Positions 34,399-45,964 of a DNA stretch of 64,000 nucleotides are shown piece by piece. The position numbers and the translations under genes are program-made. The stretch is taken from positions 223,329,039 through 223,393,038 of the forward strand of contig NC_066581.1 of the NCBI RefSeq assembly GCF_024323335.1, read 5' to 3'. Below the pieces are notes generated by a model. It saw only the letters and a program-made list of their open reading frames with translations, ran no database searches and was not told where the DNA came from. The number at the start of each line of letters is the position of its first letter. The first letter of the stretch is position 1. This DNA is from Lathyrus oleraceus (Eukaryota; Streptophyta; Magnoliopsida; Fabales; Fabaceae).

Positions 34399-35501
34399 AG
34401 ATGTTGTGACAGCAGTGCAGTTCACGAATTCTTAGAGGGAAAAACAATTGAACACAAGATCAAAGCAGTGTGTAGCAGTAATTGTTTTAGAGCATTCAGA
34501 AACCTAAAAGAGACTTCATCTTCTTTATCTTCTCAATCGCTTTTCTTCAAGAACATCAACACATAATCATTCTTGTTCTTTGGATTAAAGGATCAACGAG
34601 ATAACGTTCAGTGGAACGATCAAGGATCTAGCTGAGGTTTTCAGTGGTACGATCGAGGATCTAGCTGAGTTGAAGTTTGAAGAGGGTTTCGAGGAAAAAC
34701 CAACTGGTTTGTCCTTCAAGAAATGGAGTGTTCTTGAGGGTTTGTTAGTCACGTTTGCAGAACAGATTCAGCCGCAGCGTTGCGTTTGGAGATCGGGGGA
34801 TTTCGCAAGCAGGTCGTGGAACCGGTGAATTGTTTGCAATTTCGTGCAGGGAATTCTTGATCGTGCTCAGATCATGGAGGTTTCATACAAGAAGAAGTTC
34901 TTGGAATTTAGAATTCTGTCTTTGTATCATAACCTTGTAACAACGAATTCGGCATAATTGATAATCAAAGTTCTCAATTTCATTTGAAATTGAGAGGGAG
35001 ACGTACACACACACGAGGACGACGTGGGGAACTTCCTTACCAAATCTCTGCGTATCGTATTCTTCCCTTACTCCTCTTTACGTTTCAAGCAATTTTCGCA
35101 ATTTCAGTTAGTGTGTTGTGACTGTACCTTTTGCAAGACAGCAGTGGCAAGAAAACTTCTTTAACTAAACTCCACTGTTGTTCATCATTGATTACATACA
35201 CACCAACTGTTTGACAAAATTGTTCGCTAGGTTTTATTCATTGGAAATAGACTTTAATGATAAGTGCATTCAATTAGCTAAAATTCTGGTGTTAATAGCT
35301 TTTGTCATTCTTATTCAAATCCAGCATCAAACTCGCGTGTCCGGTTTTTTAGTAGCGGTTCAGAATAGACGGAAGTCGATTCGGGACTGATATTTTCCGC
35401 CAACTTTAAAAACTCTGATAAAACTTTAAATCCGTTCAATTTTAAAGAGGTGATCTATTCACCCCCCCCCCTCTCGATCACTAGCCACACCGTTTAACAA
35501 G

Positions 35502-35513
35502 TGGTATCAGAGC
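35502..35513 (+). promoter_or_regulatory. SIRE primer binding site (initiator Met tRNA type)
   Basis: TGGTATCAGAGC two bases after the LTR end, the usual plant Copia PBS complementary to the initiator methionine tRNA 3' end. Confidence 0.95.
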
Positions 35514-35550
35514 GCCGGTTCGCTGGTGCTCTGTGGCTGCCTGTAACAGT

Positions 35551-37329
35551 ATGGATTATGAACCAAAGGGGGCGTATAATAGAGCGCCTATTTTCAACGG
35601 TGAAAATTACGGCTACTGGAAAGACTGCATGCGAGTTCATATAAATTTTGTGGATAGGCTAGTATGGGCTGCCATTGAAAATGGTCCTTTTCAAATTACT
35701 ATGACAAATGCGGCTGGCGCCATAGTTCCTAAACCAGAAGATGATTGGAATGAGAAAGATGAGAAAAAGTGGTCGTGTGATTGGAGAGCTCGAAACATGC
35801 TAATTTCAGCACTTGGTGTTGATGAGTATTATCGGGTATCCCATTGCATGACAGCTAAAGAAATGTGGGATGCTTTAGAAGTTGCCCATGAGGGTACTAC
35901 TGAAGTAAAACAGTCCCGCATTAACACACTCAATCAAGAGTTTGAGCTCTTTCGCATGAAACAAGGAGAATCTATCTCCGACATGCAAAAGAGATTCACT
36001 CATCTCACTAACCGATTGAATGCGCTTGGAAAACCTGTTTCCAATGAAATTGCTACTAATAAAATTCTGAGGTGTCTTAACAGGGAGTGGCAACCTAAAG
36101 TAACAGCAATTAAGGAAGCCAACGATCTGACGAGACTTACGATTACAACTCTGTTTGGAAAGCTGGAAGAACATCAGCAAGCATTGGAAAGTCTTGAAAA
36201 ATATGAGAACAAAAGTAAGAAGGAAAAGGAGAAGAAAAGAGACAAAGAGGGAGAGAAGAAGCCAATAGCTCTTGTGGCCTCTAGCTCTAAGTCCTCACGA
36301 AAAGAGCAAAGTGAAAATGATTCTAGTAGTGACAAAGATTCGGATGATGAGGAAATGGGACTGTTTGTAAGGAGATATAATAGATTCATTCGAAAGAATG
36401 GAGTCAAGCATTCCGACAAAAACCTCATAAAGTTTCAAAGACAATCTACAGATGCGAAACAGGAAGAGAATAAGAAGAGTAGAGGAAGAGGATCTTGTTT
36501 TAATTGTGGTAAATCTGGACATTACAAAACAGACTGTCCTATGAAATATAAGGATCAAAGAAAAGCTTCACCAAAAGGGTACAACAAACAAAGAAGAGCT
36601 TACATTGCATGGGAAAGTGATAGTGATTCATCAAGCACACAAAACTCAAGTGATAGTGATGAAACCGCAAATTTGTGCCTTATGGCTCACACCAAAAATC
36701 TGTCCTACCACAAGAAGAAAATCAATGACAAAAAGGTAAAACAAGCCTATTATAACAATTTCTCTTCTATGTCTTTTTCCGAATTGAAAATAGCTTTTGA
36801 AAGACTGCATAACGAAGCTGTAGATGCTTTTAAAAGACTATCTTCCGATAAACAAATTTTTTCATTCTTGGAAGGTAAAGTATACAAAGATGAAAATGAT
36901 TTAGAAGCATTAAAAGCTAGTATTGCAGAAAATTCAAAAAATATTGATATTGATGGATGTAGTAAAGTTAGGTACTGTGATGCTTGTCATATTTGGCAAA
37001 AAGAGGTAAACACTCTCAAGATCAAATTAGAAAAAACGTTACAACCTAAGATTACTTATGTCGTTGACTCTAGGTTGTTTAAGAAGTCGTTAAATCCACC
37101 ATATGCAAAATACTCTTTCATTCCAAAGGATTTAATGAACAAGAATAAACAACCACATCATCATAGTTTATGTCATTACTGTTGTCGTGCTGGCCATACC
37201 ATTGAGAAATGCAAGTTTAGGAGATTTCTTGTCCCTAAAGGTATTTATCAATGGAACCCAAAAGGCAACCATGTTAGCACTTACCCACTTGGACCCAATG
37301 AAAATTGGGTACCAACTTCTCTCTTTTGA
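35551..37329 (+). CDS. gag: SIRE Gag polyprotein
   Basis: Copia Gag, 592 residues, forming the particle and binding RNA. I use the ATG at 35551 ([10 protein letters not shown]), the first after the PBS in this frame. The Gag core has [16 protein letters not shown] near residue 20 and [12 protein letters not shown], followed by a basic KEKEKK region. There are two CCHC zinc knuckles: [14 protein letters not shown] at residues 316-329 and [14 protein letters not shown] at 541-554. The second, about 210 residues further on near the C terminus, is unusual compared with one-knuckle Copia Gags. No internal stops. The last 25 bases overlap pol, which is in the -1 frame. Confidence 0.93.
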   Translation: MDYEPKGAYNRAPIFNGENYGYWKDCMRVHINFVDRLVWAAIENGPFQITMTNAAGAIVPKPEDDWNEKDEKKWSCDWRARNMLISALGVDEYYRVSHCMTAKEMWDALEVAHEGTTEVKQSRINTLNQEFELFRMKQGESISDMQKRFTHLTNRLNALGKPVSNEIATNKILRCLNREWQPKVTAIKEANDLTRLTITTLFGKLEEHQQALESLEKYENKSKKEKEKKRDKEGEKKPIALVASSSKSSRKEQSENDSSSDKDSDDEEMGLFVRRYNRFIRKNGVKHSDKNLIKFQRQSTDAKQEENKKSRGRGSCFNCGKSGHYKTDCPMKYKDQRKASPKGYNKQRRAYIAWESDSDSSSTQNSSDSDETANLCLMAHTKNLSYHKKKINDKKVKQAYYNNFSSMSFSELKIAFERLHNEAVDAFKRLSSDKQIFSFLEGKVYKDENDLEALKASIAENSKNIDIDGCSKVRYCDACHIWQKEVNTLKIKLEKTLQPKITYVVDSRLFKKSLNPPYAKYSFIPKDLMNKNKQPHHHSLCHYCCRAGHTIEKCKFRRFLVPKGIYQWNPKGNHVSTYPLGPNENWVPTSLF

Positions 37330-40300
37330 TATTGCAAGATGAGTGCCTTGCTTCCGCAGATAGAAGGTGGTTTCTTGACAGCGGCTGCTCAAGGCACATG
37401 ACCGGTGACATATCGCTTTTTATAGACTTCAAGGCAAAGAAGAAGGGATATGTTACTTATGGAGACAATAACAAAGGAGCTATACTCGGCAAAGGTAGTG
37501 TAGGTAATCCCTCCACCACTACTATTTCTAATGTCCATCTAGTAGAGGGACTTAAACACAATTTGTTAAGCATAAGTCAACTATGTGACATGGGCTATAA
37601 AGTTTCTTTCACAAAAACTTGCTGCATAATTGAACATGCTGAACAGAACATTGTGTTTAAGGGTGTAAGAGTAGATAATATCTATATGCTTGACCTTTTT
37701 GATGTATCTTTAACAAGTACTAAATGTCTAGTCACCTTGAATGATGATTCTTGGCTTTGGCATAGACGTTTAGCGCATGTTAATTTCGATTTGCTTAACA
37801 AGGTTGTATCTAAGGATCTAGTAGTCGGTCTACCAAAAATAAAATTTTCAAAAGACCACCTATGTGACGCGTGCCAAATGGGAAAGCAAACGAAGGTCTC
37901 TTTTAAATCTAAAAATGTAATTTCAACTTCACGACCCCTTGAGCTTCTCCATATGGATCTCTTTGGACCTTCTAGGACAAAGAGCCTAGGTGGAAATTAC
38001 TATGGTTTTGTAATCGTTGACGACTATTCTAGATTTACTTGGACTATATTCCTTCATAGCAAAGATGAAACTTTTTCTGCTTTTAAGAATTTTGCAAATC
38101 TGTCCCAAAACAAAATGAATTCCAAAATAGTTACAATTCGTAGCGATCATGGTGGTGAATTTCAAAACTATCACTTTGAGAAGTACTGTGACAAGTATGG
38201 TATTGAGCACAACTTTTCAGCTCCTCGAACTCCACAACAAAATGGCGTTGTGGAGCGTAAAAATCGTGTTTTAGAGGAGTTGGCAAGAACAATGGTAAAT
38301 GAGGGTGGATTACCAAAATACTTTTGGGCTGATGCTGTTAGCACAGCTTGTTATGTTTTAAACAGAATCTTAATTCGCCCTATTTTAAATAAAACTCCTT
38401 ATGAACTTTTAAAAGGAAGAAAGCCAAACTTGTCACATCTTCACGTATTCGGTTGTAAATGTTTTGTTTTGAATAACGGTAAGGAAAATATTGGGAAGTT
38501 TGATGCAAAAGCGGATGAAGGTATCTTTCTTGGTTACTCACTGTCAAGTAAAGCATATAGAGTGTATAATAAGCGTTTACTTACTGTCGAAGAATCTGTT
38601 CATGTTTCCTTTGATGAGTCTTATCCGAAAAATGTCGGAAAAGGTATTTCTTTTGATGACGCAGGTGTATCTACAGAAGACATACTCAAGGAAGCTGTTG
38701 AGGAAACTGATCAGTCCAAAACAGCTGCCCATGAGAAGGAGGAAGATACTAGTCATGAAGAAAATGGGGAAGAAAAGACAGCTGAAGGGAATGATCTTCC
38801 AACAGCTTGGAAATCCTCAAAAGACCATCCCATTGACAACATCTTGGGAGACATTTCAAAGGGAGTAATGACCCGTTCTAAGATAAGTAACTTTTGTTCT
38901 CACTTCGCTTTTGTTTCACAAGTAGAACCTAAAAATGCCAAAGAGGCCTTGATTGATGAATTTTGGCTAATGGCCATGCAAGAAGAGCTTAATCAATTTA
39001 AAAGAAATGACGTTTGGGAACTTGTCCCTCGTCCGCGAGATCATCATATCATAGGTACTAAGTGGGTTTTTAGAAATAAACTTGATGAAAACGGAGTGAT
39101 TACTAGGAACAAGGCACGTTTAGTAGCACAAGGGTATAACCAAGAGGAGGGCATAGACTATGAGGAAACTTATGCTCCAGTTGCTCGTCTTGAAGCTATA
39201 CGTCTCTTGCTTGCCTATGCGTGTTCTAATGATTTTAAGCTTTACCAAATGGACGTAAAGAGTGCTTTTCTTAATGGTGTCATAAATGAAGAGGTATATG
39301 TTTCACAACCTCCTGGTTTTGAGAATGCTGAAAATCCAGATCATGTTTACAAATTAAAACGAGTCTTGTATGGTCTTAAACAAGCCCCTCGGGTTTGGTA
39401 TGAAAGGCTTAGCAAATTTCTAATTGATCATGGATATTCAAGAGGTAAAGTGGATAATACTCTCTTTATTAAGCACAAAGGAAAGCACATCCTTTTAGTT
39501 CAAGTTTATGTAGACGATATAATTTTTGGTTCAACTAACATACACTTGGTCGAAGAATTTTCTAAGATTATGCAGGGTGAATTTGAGATGAGTCTCATGG
39601 GGGAGCTGAACTACTTCCTAGGACTGCAAATAAAGCAACTTGATGAGGGTACATCAGTATGTCAAACAAAATACTGCAAAGAACTACTCAAGCGTTTTGG
39701 AATGAATGACTCAAAATCGATTGACACACCTATGCCTACCAACGGAAATCTAGATAAGGATGAGCATGGTAAGTGTGTAGATGTCAAAAAGTTCAGAGGT
39801 ATGATTGGATCTCTGTTGTATCTTTCTGCTTCTAGACCTGACATCATGTTTAGTGTTTGTATGTGTGCACGCTATCAATCAAATCCTAAGGAATCACACC
39901 TAAAAGCTGTGAAGCGCATATTTAGATATCTTCACGGAACACCTAAATATGGGCTTTGGTATTCCAAAGGAAGTGATTGTAGTTTAGTAGGGTACTCCGA
40001 TTCTGATTTTGCTGGCTGCAAATCAGATAGGAAAAGCACAAGTGGCACATGTCACCTATTTTCAAATTCCTTGGTAAGTTGGCATAGCAAAAAGCAGGTT
40101 TCTGTGGCTTTGTCAACTGCAGAGGCAGAATACGTTGCAGCCGGTAGTTGTTGCGCTCAGATTTTATGGCTGAAGCAGCAACTACAAGACTTTAACATTC
40201 AACTCAAACGTATTCCTATAAAATGTGACAACACTAGTGCCATAAACCTTACTAAAAACCCTGTCTTACACTCACGCACTAAACACATAGAGATTAGACA

Positions 40301-40463
40301 TCACTTTCTTCGCGACCATGTTGAAAAAGAAGACGTTGTATTTGAGCATGTTGACTCCAAAAATCAGCTTGCTGATATATTCACTAAACCTTTGGCAACG
40401 GAACCGTTCTTCAACATTCGTTGTGAATTGGGGATCTTATATCTTTCTCATTTGATGTCTTAA
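37305..40463 (+). CDS. pol: SIRE Pol polyprotein (protease, integrase, RT, RNase H)
   Basis: Open for 1052 codons; residue numbers count from 37305, which is not a true ATG start. Protease DSGCS with Asp25. Integrase zinc site H153 and C187-C190; catalytic Asp218, Asp281 and Glu317, the last two 35 residues apart as expected. RT catalytic YVDD at 735-738. RNase H near 880-1000 with [16 protein letters not shown] and AEAEY at about 939-943. No stop or frameshift is seen, so all enzymes may be functional. The frame is -1 relative to gag, so Pol needs a frameshift or a processed RNA, unlike the in-frame stop reported for soybean SIRE1. Confidence 0.95.
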   Translation: MGTNFSLLILQDECLASADRRWFLDSGCSRHMTGDISLFIDFKAKKKGYVTYGDNNKGAILGKGSVGNPSTTTISNVHLVEGLKHNLLSISQLCDMGYKVSFTKTCCIIEHAEQNIVFKGVRVDNIYMLDLFDVSLTSTKCLVTLNDDSWLWHRRLAHVNFDLLNKVVSKDLVVGLPKIKFSKDHLCDACQMGKQTKVSFKSKNVISTSRPLELLHMDLFGPSRTKSLGGNYYGFVIVDDYSRFTWTIFLHSKDETFSAFKNFANLSQNKMNSKIVTIRSDHGGEFQNYHFEKYCDKYGIEHNFSAPRTPQQNGVVERKNRVLEELARTMVNEGGLPKYFWADAVSTACYVLNRILIRPILNKTPYELLKGRKPNLSHLHVFGCKCFVLNNGKENIGKFDAKADEGIFLGYSLSSKAYRVYNKRLLTVEESVHVSFDESYPKNVGKGISFDDAGVSTEDILKEAVEETDQSKTAAHEKEEDTSHEENGEEKTAEGNDLPTAWKSSKDHPIDNILGDISKGVMTRSKISNFCSHFAFVSQVEPKNAKEALIDEFWLMAMQEELNQFKRNDVWELVPRPRDHHIIGTKWVFRNKLDENGVITRNKARLVAQGYNQEEGIDYEETYAPVARLEAIRLLLAYACSNDFKLYQMDVKSAFLNGVINEEVYVSQPPGFENAENPDHVYKLKRVLYGLKQAPRVWYERLSKFLIDHGYSRGKVDNTLFIKHKGKHILLVQVYVDDIIFGSTNIHLVEEFSKIMQGEFEMSLMGELNYFLGLQIKQLDEGTSVCQTKYCKELLKRFGMNDSKSIDTPMPTNGNLDKDEHGKCVDVKKFRGMIGSLLYLSASRPDIMFSVCMCARYQSNPKESHLKAVKRIFRYLHGTPKYGLWYSKGSDCSLVGYSDSDFAGCKSDRKSTSGTCHLFSNSLVSWHSKKQVSVALSTAEAEYVAAGSCCAQILWLKQQLQDFNIQLKRIPIKCDNTSAINLTKNPVLHSRTKHIEIRHHFLRDHVEKEDVVFEHVDSKNQLADIFTKPLATEPFFNIRCELGILYLSHLMS

Positions 40464-40756
40464 GTTGTTGATTCTTAATTATATTATGCCTCACCTTGGT
40501 TGATGAGATTCGTTTTAGATATCATTTATCCATCACAAGATTACGTCAACAAAGGTAATATCATTCCTTTCTACAATTCTTTTACTACTAAGTGGTTGTG
40601 TATGTTAGAACAAAAGTTCTTACTCTAATTTATGTAAATTTGGATGCCTATATTGTTTGCCTATACTGTTTGCACATTAACAATCTGACTTGTAAATTCT
40701 TCTTGTGCATAACCATCATAACATACTGCATAAAAATTCTCTAAAATCTGCTTTGG
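40464..40756 (+). other. SIRE pol-env spacer, proximal part
   Basis: AT-rich non-coding spacer directly after pol. No feature recognised. Confidence 0.7.
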
Positions 40757-40988
40757 CATCAGTATGCATCGATCTAAACATGTCGGCATCGATCCATATC
40801 TTCTGCATATTTAAATTTTTTAAAAAACAAGTTCAGGATGCATCGATCCATCCGTCGCATGCATCGATACATAGCCCTGGTACAAACAAAAATGCCTGAT
40901 ATGCATCGACCCATGGTCACTTGCATCGATCCATACTGATGCTATGTGTATTAAATGAATATTTTCTCTCTCATGCATCGACACATCA
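40757..40988 (+). repeat. Palindrome array upstream of SIRE env-like ORF
   Basis: Several ATGCATCGATCCAT-type units of the LTR array recur here (near 40763, 40790, 40838, 40858, 40901, 40922 and 40974), ending about 120 bases before the env-like ATG. This spacer is not part of the LTR, so the motif was copied or maintained independently. Confidence 0.85.
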
Positions 40989-41111
40989 GCCACCCTTATC
41001 ACTTCCTATCTCAAGACTTCATATCATCAGTACTCATAAACCCCAAAACCAGCGGCTAACCCTAATCTTCCTTATCATCACTCACTCTAAAACCCCAAAT
41101 CTCTCATCACC

Positions 41112-42635
41112 ATGCCTCCACGCACTATTCCAGCCAGAGCAAAGGGAAAAGGAAAAGGAAAGGAAACAGCCGGTACTTCTCAGCAACCACCAGATGTTCC
41201 TCCAAATGCCTTAGACTTGCTTCATCCTGAAATTGCTGCTGAATTTGAGGAATCCTTCAAGACAAGGTTAGTTATGAAACCCCATGTCTTTGATAAAACT
41301 GATTCTATTCACCTGCATCTAAATGAAGTGGTTGAACTCCTACATGCACAAAGACTTGGGTCATTTCTGTCTACAAAGGATGATTACCATGAGGATTTCA
41401 TCCGGGCCTTTTATGCTGGTTTACAAACTGGTAGAGGCTATATGTTCCGGTGTTCTATCGGTGTCAGAACATATACCATTGAAGCCTCTGATTGGGAAGC
41501 GGTGTTTCAAATTCCGCCTCCGTCGATAAATTTCAAGTCCTGGCATGACCTGCATTTTGATACTGAATTTGACATGAAGGACTTTACTCCATCTATCTTA
41601 AAGATAGACAGACCGCTGAGTGAGGATGAACACGTCACGTCCGGTATGATAAAGCAAACTCCGCGTATTCTTCATTGGATTATCACACACATTCTGCGTC
41701 CAACAAACAGTGGCCATTCTCGGTTGGACAGGGCAAGCATACACCTTCTCTACATTCTGCAAAATAAGGTTACCTTAAATTGGGCAAATTACTTTGTAAA
41801 ACGTCTATTTTTCGTGCGCAACAGCTCCAAAAATGTTGCTCTAGGTTATGCTTCTCAAATAATGAAAATTCTTAAGTTTTGGAATGTTGCAATCCCTCTA
41901 GTTCCTCTCCTCTCTCCATCTGCTACTCAAGAGTTTGACTCTTCCACTTTATCGCATATGGGATATCGGTGGGACAAGGACCGCAAATGCTTCTACTTCT
42001 TTGAAAGAAAATCCAAAACAAGAATCTACAACTTTGATGAGCCTTCTGAACGAATCTATGTCGTTGAAGATCAGCCTGATGAAGAAATGCAGGATGCGCC
42101 TGAAGAAGATGTGCCTCAAGCTGAGGCCAATGCTGGTTGGGGTGATTGGGTGCCACGAAGGTGGTCTCCAACCAACTATGTACCTGAACCTACGGCCCCT
42201 CCGTTCTCCGGTGGTACTTCATCCTCAATACCTACTGCGGACATCACTCATATGCTTCAACAGATGGAAATTGCCAACAAAGAACGTCATGAAGAGGCAC
42301 GGTATTGGAATGTACAACAAAATGAGTGGCACAAGGAGCATCGTGACTGGCATGATGAGCATACACGGATGTATCAGAATCAATACGCTTGGCACCAAGA
42401 CTTGGTTAAGTGGCACCAAGTATTCTATAATGAAATGTCTGGCTTTATGGACGACAGCCGTGAAAATCCTGGTATTATGGACAGATTTAGAAGTATTGAA
42501 GTTCAGGACCGTTTTAGGCACTACTCCTTCATGGGCCAAAATCCAGACACAATGCCTCCTCCTCCGCCTCCACCAAGCTACAGAGATCCTGATAGAGATG
42601 ATGAGGAGTCCTGTGGTGGCCACAATCCCCATTAA
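41112..42635 (+). CDS. SIRE third ORF (env-like)
   Basis: Intact 507-residue ORF between pol and the 3' LTR, the env-like position of SIRE elements. A basic Pro/Lys N terminus (RAKGKGKGKE) precedes a globular region with EDFIRAFYAGL and ASDWEAVFQIP, resembling the third ORF of the Athila element at 61066-62271. After acidic, proline-rich sequence comes a heptad series of aromatic residues (Trp 399, 406, 413, 427, 434, with Met 420) and a C-terminal run of eight prolines. I see no signal peptide and no clear membrane segment, so 'envelope' is a positional label only. The start follows a leader-like CTCTCATCACC. Confidence 0.88.
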   Translation: MPPRTIPARAKGKGKGKETAGTSQQPPDVPPNALDLLHPEIAAEFEESFKTRLVMKPHVFDKTDSIHLHLNEVVELLHAQRLGSFLSTKDDYHEDFIRAFYAGLQTGRGYMFRCSIGVRTYTIEASDWEAVFQIPPPSINFKSWHDLHFDTEFDMKDFTPSILKIDRPLSEDEHVTSGMIKQTPRILHWIITHILRPTNSGHSRLDRASIHLLYILQNKVTLNWANYFVKRLFFVRNSSKNVALGYASQIMKILKFWNVAIPLVPLLSPSATQEFDSSTLSHMGYRWDKDRKCFYFFERKSKTRIYNFDEPSERIYVVEDQPDEEMQDAPEEDVPQAEANAGWGDWVPRRWSPTNYVPEPTAPPFSGGTSSSIPTADITHMLQQMEIANKERHEEARYWNVQQNEWHKEHRDWHDEHTRMYQNQYAWHQDLVKWHQVFYNEMSGFMDDSRENPGIMDRFRSIEVQDRFRHYSFMGQNPDTMPPPPPPPSYRDPDRDDEESCGGHNPH

Positions 42636-43002
42636 CCCATCATCATTTCATTTCACTGCATTTCATCTCATATTGCTCAAGTTTTATTTGAATTGTTGCA
42701 CAATATATGGTTTAGCTTATGTAATTCTTAAACTCGCTCTATTCCTTAAATTCTTTTTACCTTCTATTTATCTCTATTGTTATTACCCTTGTTTGTCATT
42801 CTTTGTGAGTGATTCTTTACTTTGAAGCTTCCTTCTTTGTGACTGCTAGCTTTTTTATCAATCTTTTTGCCATATTCTGCTACAACATGTTGCCTTGATA
42901 AACCTAGTTCTGCCTCTTTTTGATGTTGTCAAAGGGGGAGAAATACAGATATGACAAACTCAGGGGGAGTATCACACATCTTGCCAAGAATTTGCCATCA
43001 TC
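42636..43002 (+). other. SIRE 3' UTR
   Basis: Short UTR with three G-rich purine runs (near 42930, 42962 and 43003), of which the last abuts the LTR. No gene. Confidence 0.8.
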
Positions 43003-43014
43003 AAAAAGGGGGAG
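43003..43014 (+). promoter_or_regulatory. SIRE polypurine tract
   Basis: AAAAAGGGGGAG, two bases before the 3' LTR. Confidence 0.9.
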
Positions 43015-43016
43015 TT

Positions 43017-44703
43017 TGTGAGAAAATTCTTTACTTTGAATTAATTTTGAATGATAGCAAATTGTGTGATCATCATCCAAATGTTGGCTGTGCATTACAT
43101 TACATGATACATTTGTGTTTTTATTGTGCTTTTTATCCCATTCTATTGTTGCATGACTGCACATAAAGACCTACATTGATACATCTCTTAAAATAACTCA
43201 TAAAATCCATTTTGTGTCAGTATGCATCAACACATAAGCCTATGCATCGATCCATACAGCATGTGGTAAATCACAAAACTTTTTTGTTCAGTATGCATCG
43301 ATGCATACGAGTCATGTATCGACACATGAACAGGCAAAATGCTCTATGGATCGATCCATACGAGCCTTGCATCGATGCATGATCAGTTGAAACACCCTAC
43401 GTATCAATGCATACGTATTATGCATCGATCCATGTTAGTGGAAATGTCATATGCATCAATACACACGAATTATGCATCGATCCATGCTTAATTCAATTCA
43501 CCAAAAACTCACTTATCTTACAGTATGCATCGATGCATACTCTCATGTATCAATGCATAAGTCTGTTTTATGTTCTAACAGTTTCTGTTTTTCAGCATAT
43601 ATAAGAGATGTTGTGACAGCAGTGCAGTTCACGAATTCTTAGAGGGAAAAACAATTGAACACAAGATCAAAGCAGTGTGTAGCAGTAATTATTTTAGAGC
43701 ATTTAGAAACCTGAAAGAGACTTCATCTTCTTCATCTTCTCAATCGCTTTTCTTCAAGAACATCAACACATAATCATTCTTGTTCTTTGGATTAAAGGAT
43801 CAACGAGATAACGTTCAGTGGAACGATCAAGGATCTAGCTGAGGTTTTCAGTGGTACGATCGAGGATCTAGCTGAGTTGAAGTTTGAAGGGGGTTTCGAG
43901 GAAAAACCAACTGGTTTGTCCTTCAAGAACTGGAGTGTTCTTGAGGGTTTGTTAGTCACGTTTGCAGAACAGATTCAGCCGCAGCGTTGCGTTTGGAGAT
44001 CGGGGGATTTCGCAAGCAGGTCGTGGAACCGGTGAATTGTTTGCAATTTCGTGCAGGGAATTCTTGATCGTGCTCAGATCATGGAGGTTTCATACAAGAA
44101 GAAGTTCTTGGAATTTAGAATTCTGTCTTTGTATCATAACCTTGTAACAACGAATTCGGCATAATTGATAATCAAAGTTCTCAATTTCATTTGAAATTGA
44201 GAGGGAGACGTACCCACACGCGAGGACGATGTGAGGAACTTCCTTACCAAATCTCTGCGTATCGTATTCTTCCCTTACTCCTCTTTACGTTTCAAACAAT
44301 TTTCGCAATTTCAGTTAGTGTGTTGTGACTGTACCTTTTGCAAGACAGCAGTGGCAAGAAAACTTCTTTAACTAAACTCCACTGTTGTTCATCATTGATT
44401 ACATACACACCAACTGTTTGACAAAATTGTTCGCTAGGTTTTATTCATTGGAAATAGACTTTAATGATAAGTGCATTCAATTAGCTAAAATTCTGGTGTT
44501 AATAGCTTCTGTCATTCTTATTCAAATCCAGCATCAAACTCACGTGTCCGGTTTTCTAGTAGCGGTTCAGAATAGACGGAAGTCGATTCGGGACTAATAT
44601 TTTCCGCCAACTTTAAAAACTCTGATAAAACTTTAAATTCGTTCAATTTTAAAGAGGTGATCTATTCACCCCCCCTCTCGATCACTAGCCACACCGTCTA
44701 ACA
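43017..44703 (+). mobile_element. SIRE 3' LTR
   Basis: 1687 bases, nearly identical to the 5' LTR. TATA box at 43598-43605, palindrome array 43241-43557. Followed by TSD AGGTC. Confidence 0.97.
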
Positions 44704-44876
44704 AGGTCATATGAACTCATTGAATCAACCCTAGGGCTTTGCTTCCATAGGAAATGCACTTTCTTGCTTGCACAACTGAACCTCCTGACCAGTCTTGACT
44801 GATGAACTGATGGACTATGCAATTACCTATGCAAATGTTAATGACCTAAAATGAAAATTTGAGGTGCTACATTGGG

Positions 44877-45944
44877 TACCTGTGAACTCGCTTGGGACCA
44901 ATAACTGCCTGAAACAGGGAACAAATATTAGACACTGCAGTGACACCTGCAAAATAAACAAGGGTTAGTATGCATGGTATGTGATGCACTGCTTATTCGA
45001 TTTTAAGGCCCCCCTTAAAAAGGGAATACCCTGCAAATGAATAAGCATGAGATGTTGGATGCAAATATGCAGATGATGTTATGTAATGCAATGGCATGTC
45101 AATCAGGATTGCTGGATCCGCTTGAACATCTGTCAGGTTGCACTGCCTGGAGAGAATTTAAGAGGATCAAGCAAAGCACACCAAACAAAGGTCATGGGAT
45201 GGATCATGTTATCCTTAATATCAACCACCCATTTTGGTGGATTATGGTTTACACCTTATCAACACCCAAGTTTCATTGATATTAAGGATACCTGAACGGA
45301 TCAACCATGAATCAAGGGTTTGTTGCAAGTCACGAGCATGGAGTTTAGGTTAAGAACCACCCAAAGGGAGTGTACTAAGGTTTAAACCTGCCAAACATAT
45401 TCTACAAAAGGTTCCCATAGTCATAATCCCATCTTTCGGATATTATCGGAGGAACGACTACTCGTATTCCAAAAATATTCTCAAGAGAGACTCTTATGAG
45501 TGTAGTATCGTGTAACAATCGTATCAAATCTTACACTTGAACGACTTTCGCACTACGTCCTACGAATAGGCCAAGATGGGTTTGGTAAACTAAGGTCCTT
45601 GGCTTCTAAGGTCTATATTGGAACAAGTAATGTCTAACCACAACTTACTTGTGTGACATTATTGATCCCAACATGACCTCCACCAAGTGAATGGGCTTGC
45701 AAGTCAACTTGCTAAGGAATAACTCCACACAAGTCAACAAGACTATGCCATTCTCCTATCCTAAGTGCACTCGAGTTCGGGTATAGAACTCATCTCACAA
45801 ACAGAACCAGCAGATATGGCAGTCATATGTACACAATGCAATAAAGCAAGTAATGCTGAAAGATTAATAATTGTACAAAAGAATAAACGCCCAATAAACA
45901 AACAACCTACAAAAGCTAGGAGGGACTCGCCTAAGGAAATCGTT
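44877..45944 (-). other. E1 5' leader, no gene
   Basis: Leader between PBS and the solo-LTR insertion, continued at 31008-31038. Collinear with E2 15566-16630. Confidence 0.85.
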
Positions 45945-45962
45945 TCCCCAGCAGAGTCGCCA
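45945..45962 (-). promoter_or_regulatory. E1 primer binding site
   Basis: Sense TGGCGACTCTGCTGGGGA, two bases from the LTR end at 45965. Confidence 0.93.
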
Positions 45963-45964
45963 AC

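Larger units (their letters stand above)
33810..35499 (+). mobile_element. SIRE 5' LTR
   Basis: 1690 bases, TGTGAG to AACA. U3 holds a palindrome array (34034-34350), the TATA box TATATAAG is at 34391-34398, and R/U5 continues to a C-rich tract at 35461-35471 near the end. No gene. Confidence 0.97.
33810..44703 (+). mobile_element. SIRE/Maximus-type Ty1-Copia element, near-intact
   Basis: 10,894 bases, TSD AGGTC at 33805-33809 and 44704-44708. LTRs 33810-35499 and 43017-44703, PBS, gag, pol, env-like ORF and PPT are all present and uninterrupted. By eye the LTRs differ at 21 substitutions (19 transitions) plus C-tract length, about 1.2%. At an assumed 1.3-1.5e-8 substitutions per site per year this means roughly 0.4-0.5 million years. 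It is the youngest datable insertion here. Confidence 0.97.
31039..44871 (-). mobile_element. Tat-type solo LTR (minus strand), split by SIRE
   Basis: Starts in sense at 44871 (TGTAGCACCTC) and ends at 31039. TSD TTGGG at 31034-31038 and 44872-44876. Without SIRE and its TSD copy it is about 2.93 kb. E1 leader resumes directly on both sides with no PBS, PPT or internal domain, so it is a solo LTR left by LTR-LTR recombination. TATA box TATATAAG at 32996-33003. It sits about 30 bases upstream of the E1 gag start. Segments 31800-32990 and 33004-33809 hold no recognised gene. Confidence 0.92.

Noticed and set aside
40464..41111. A host gene captured between SIRE pol and LTR
   Set aside because: The third ORF sits where SIRE elements normally carry their env-like ORF, and no exon-like additions are seen.
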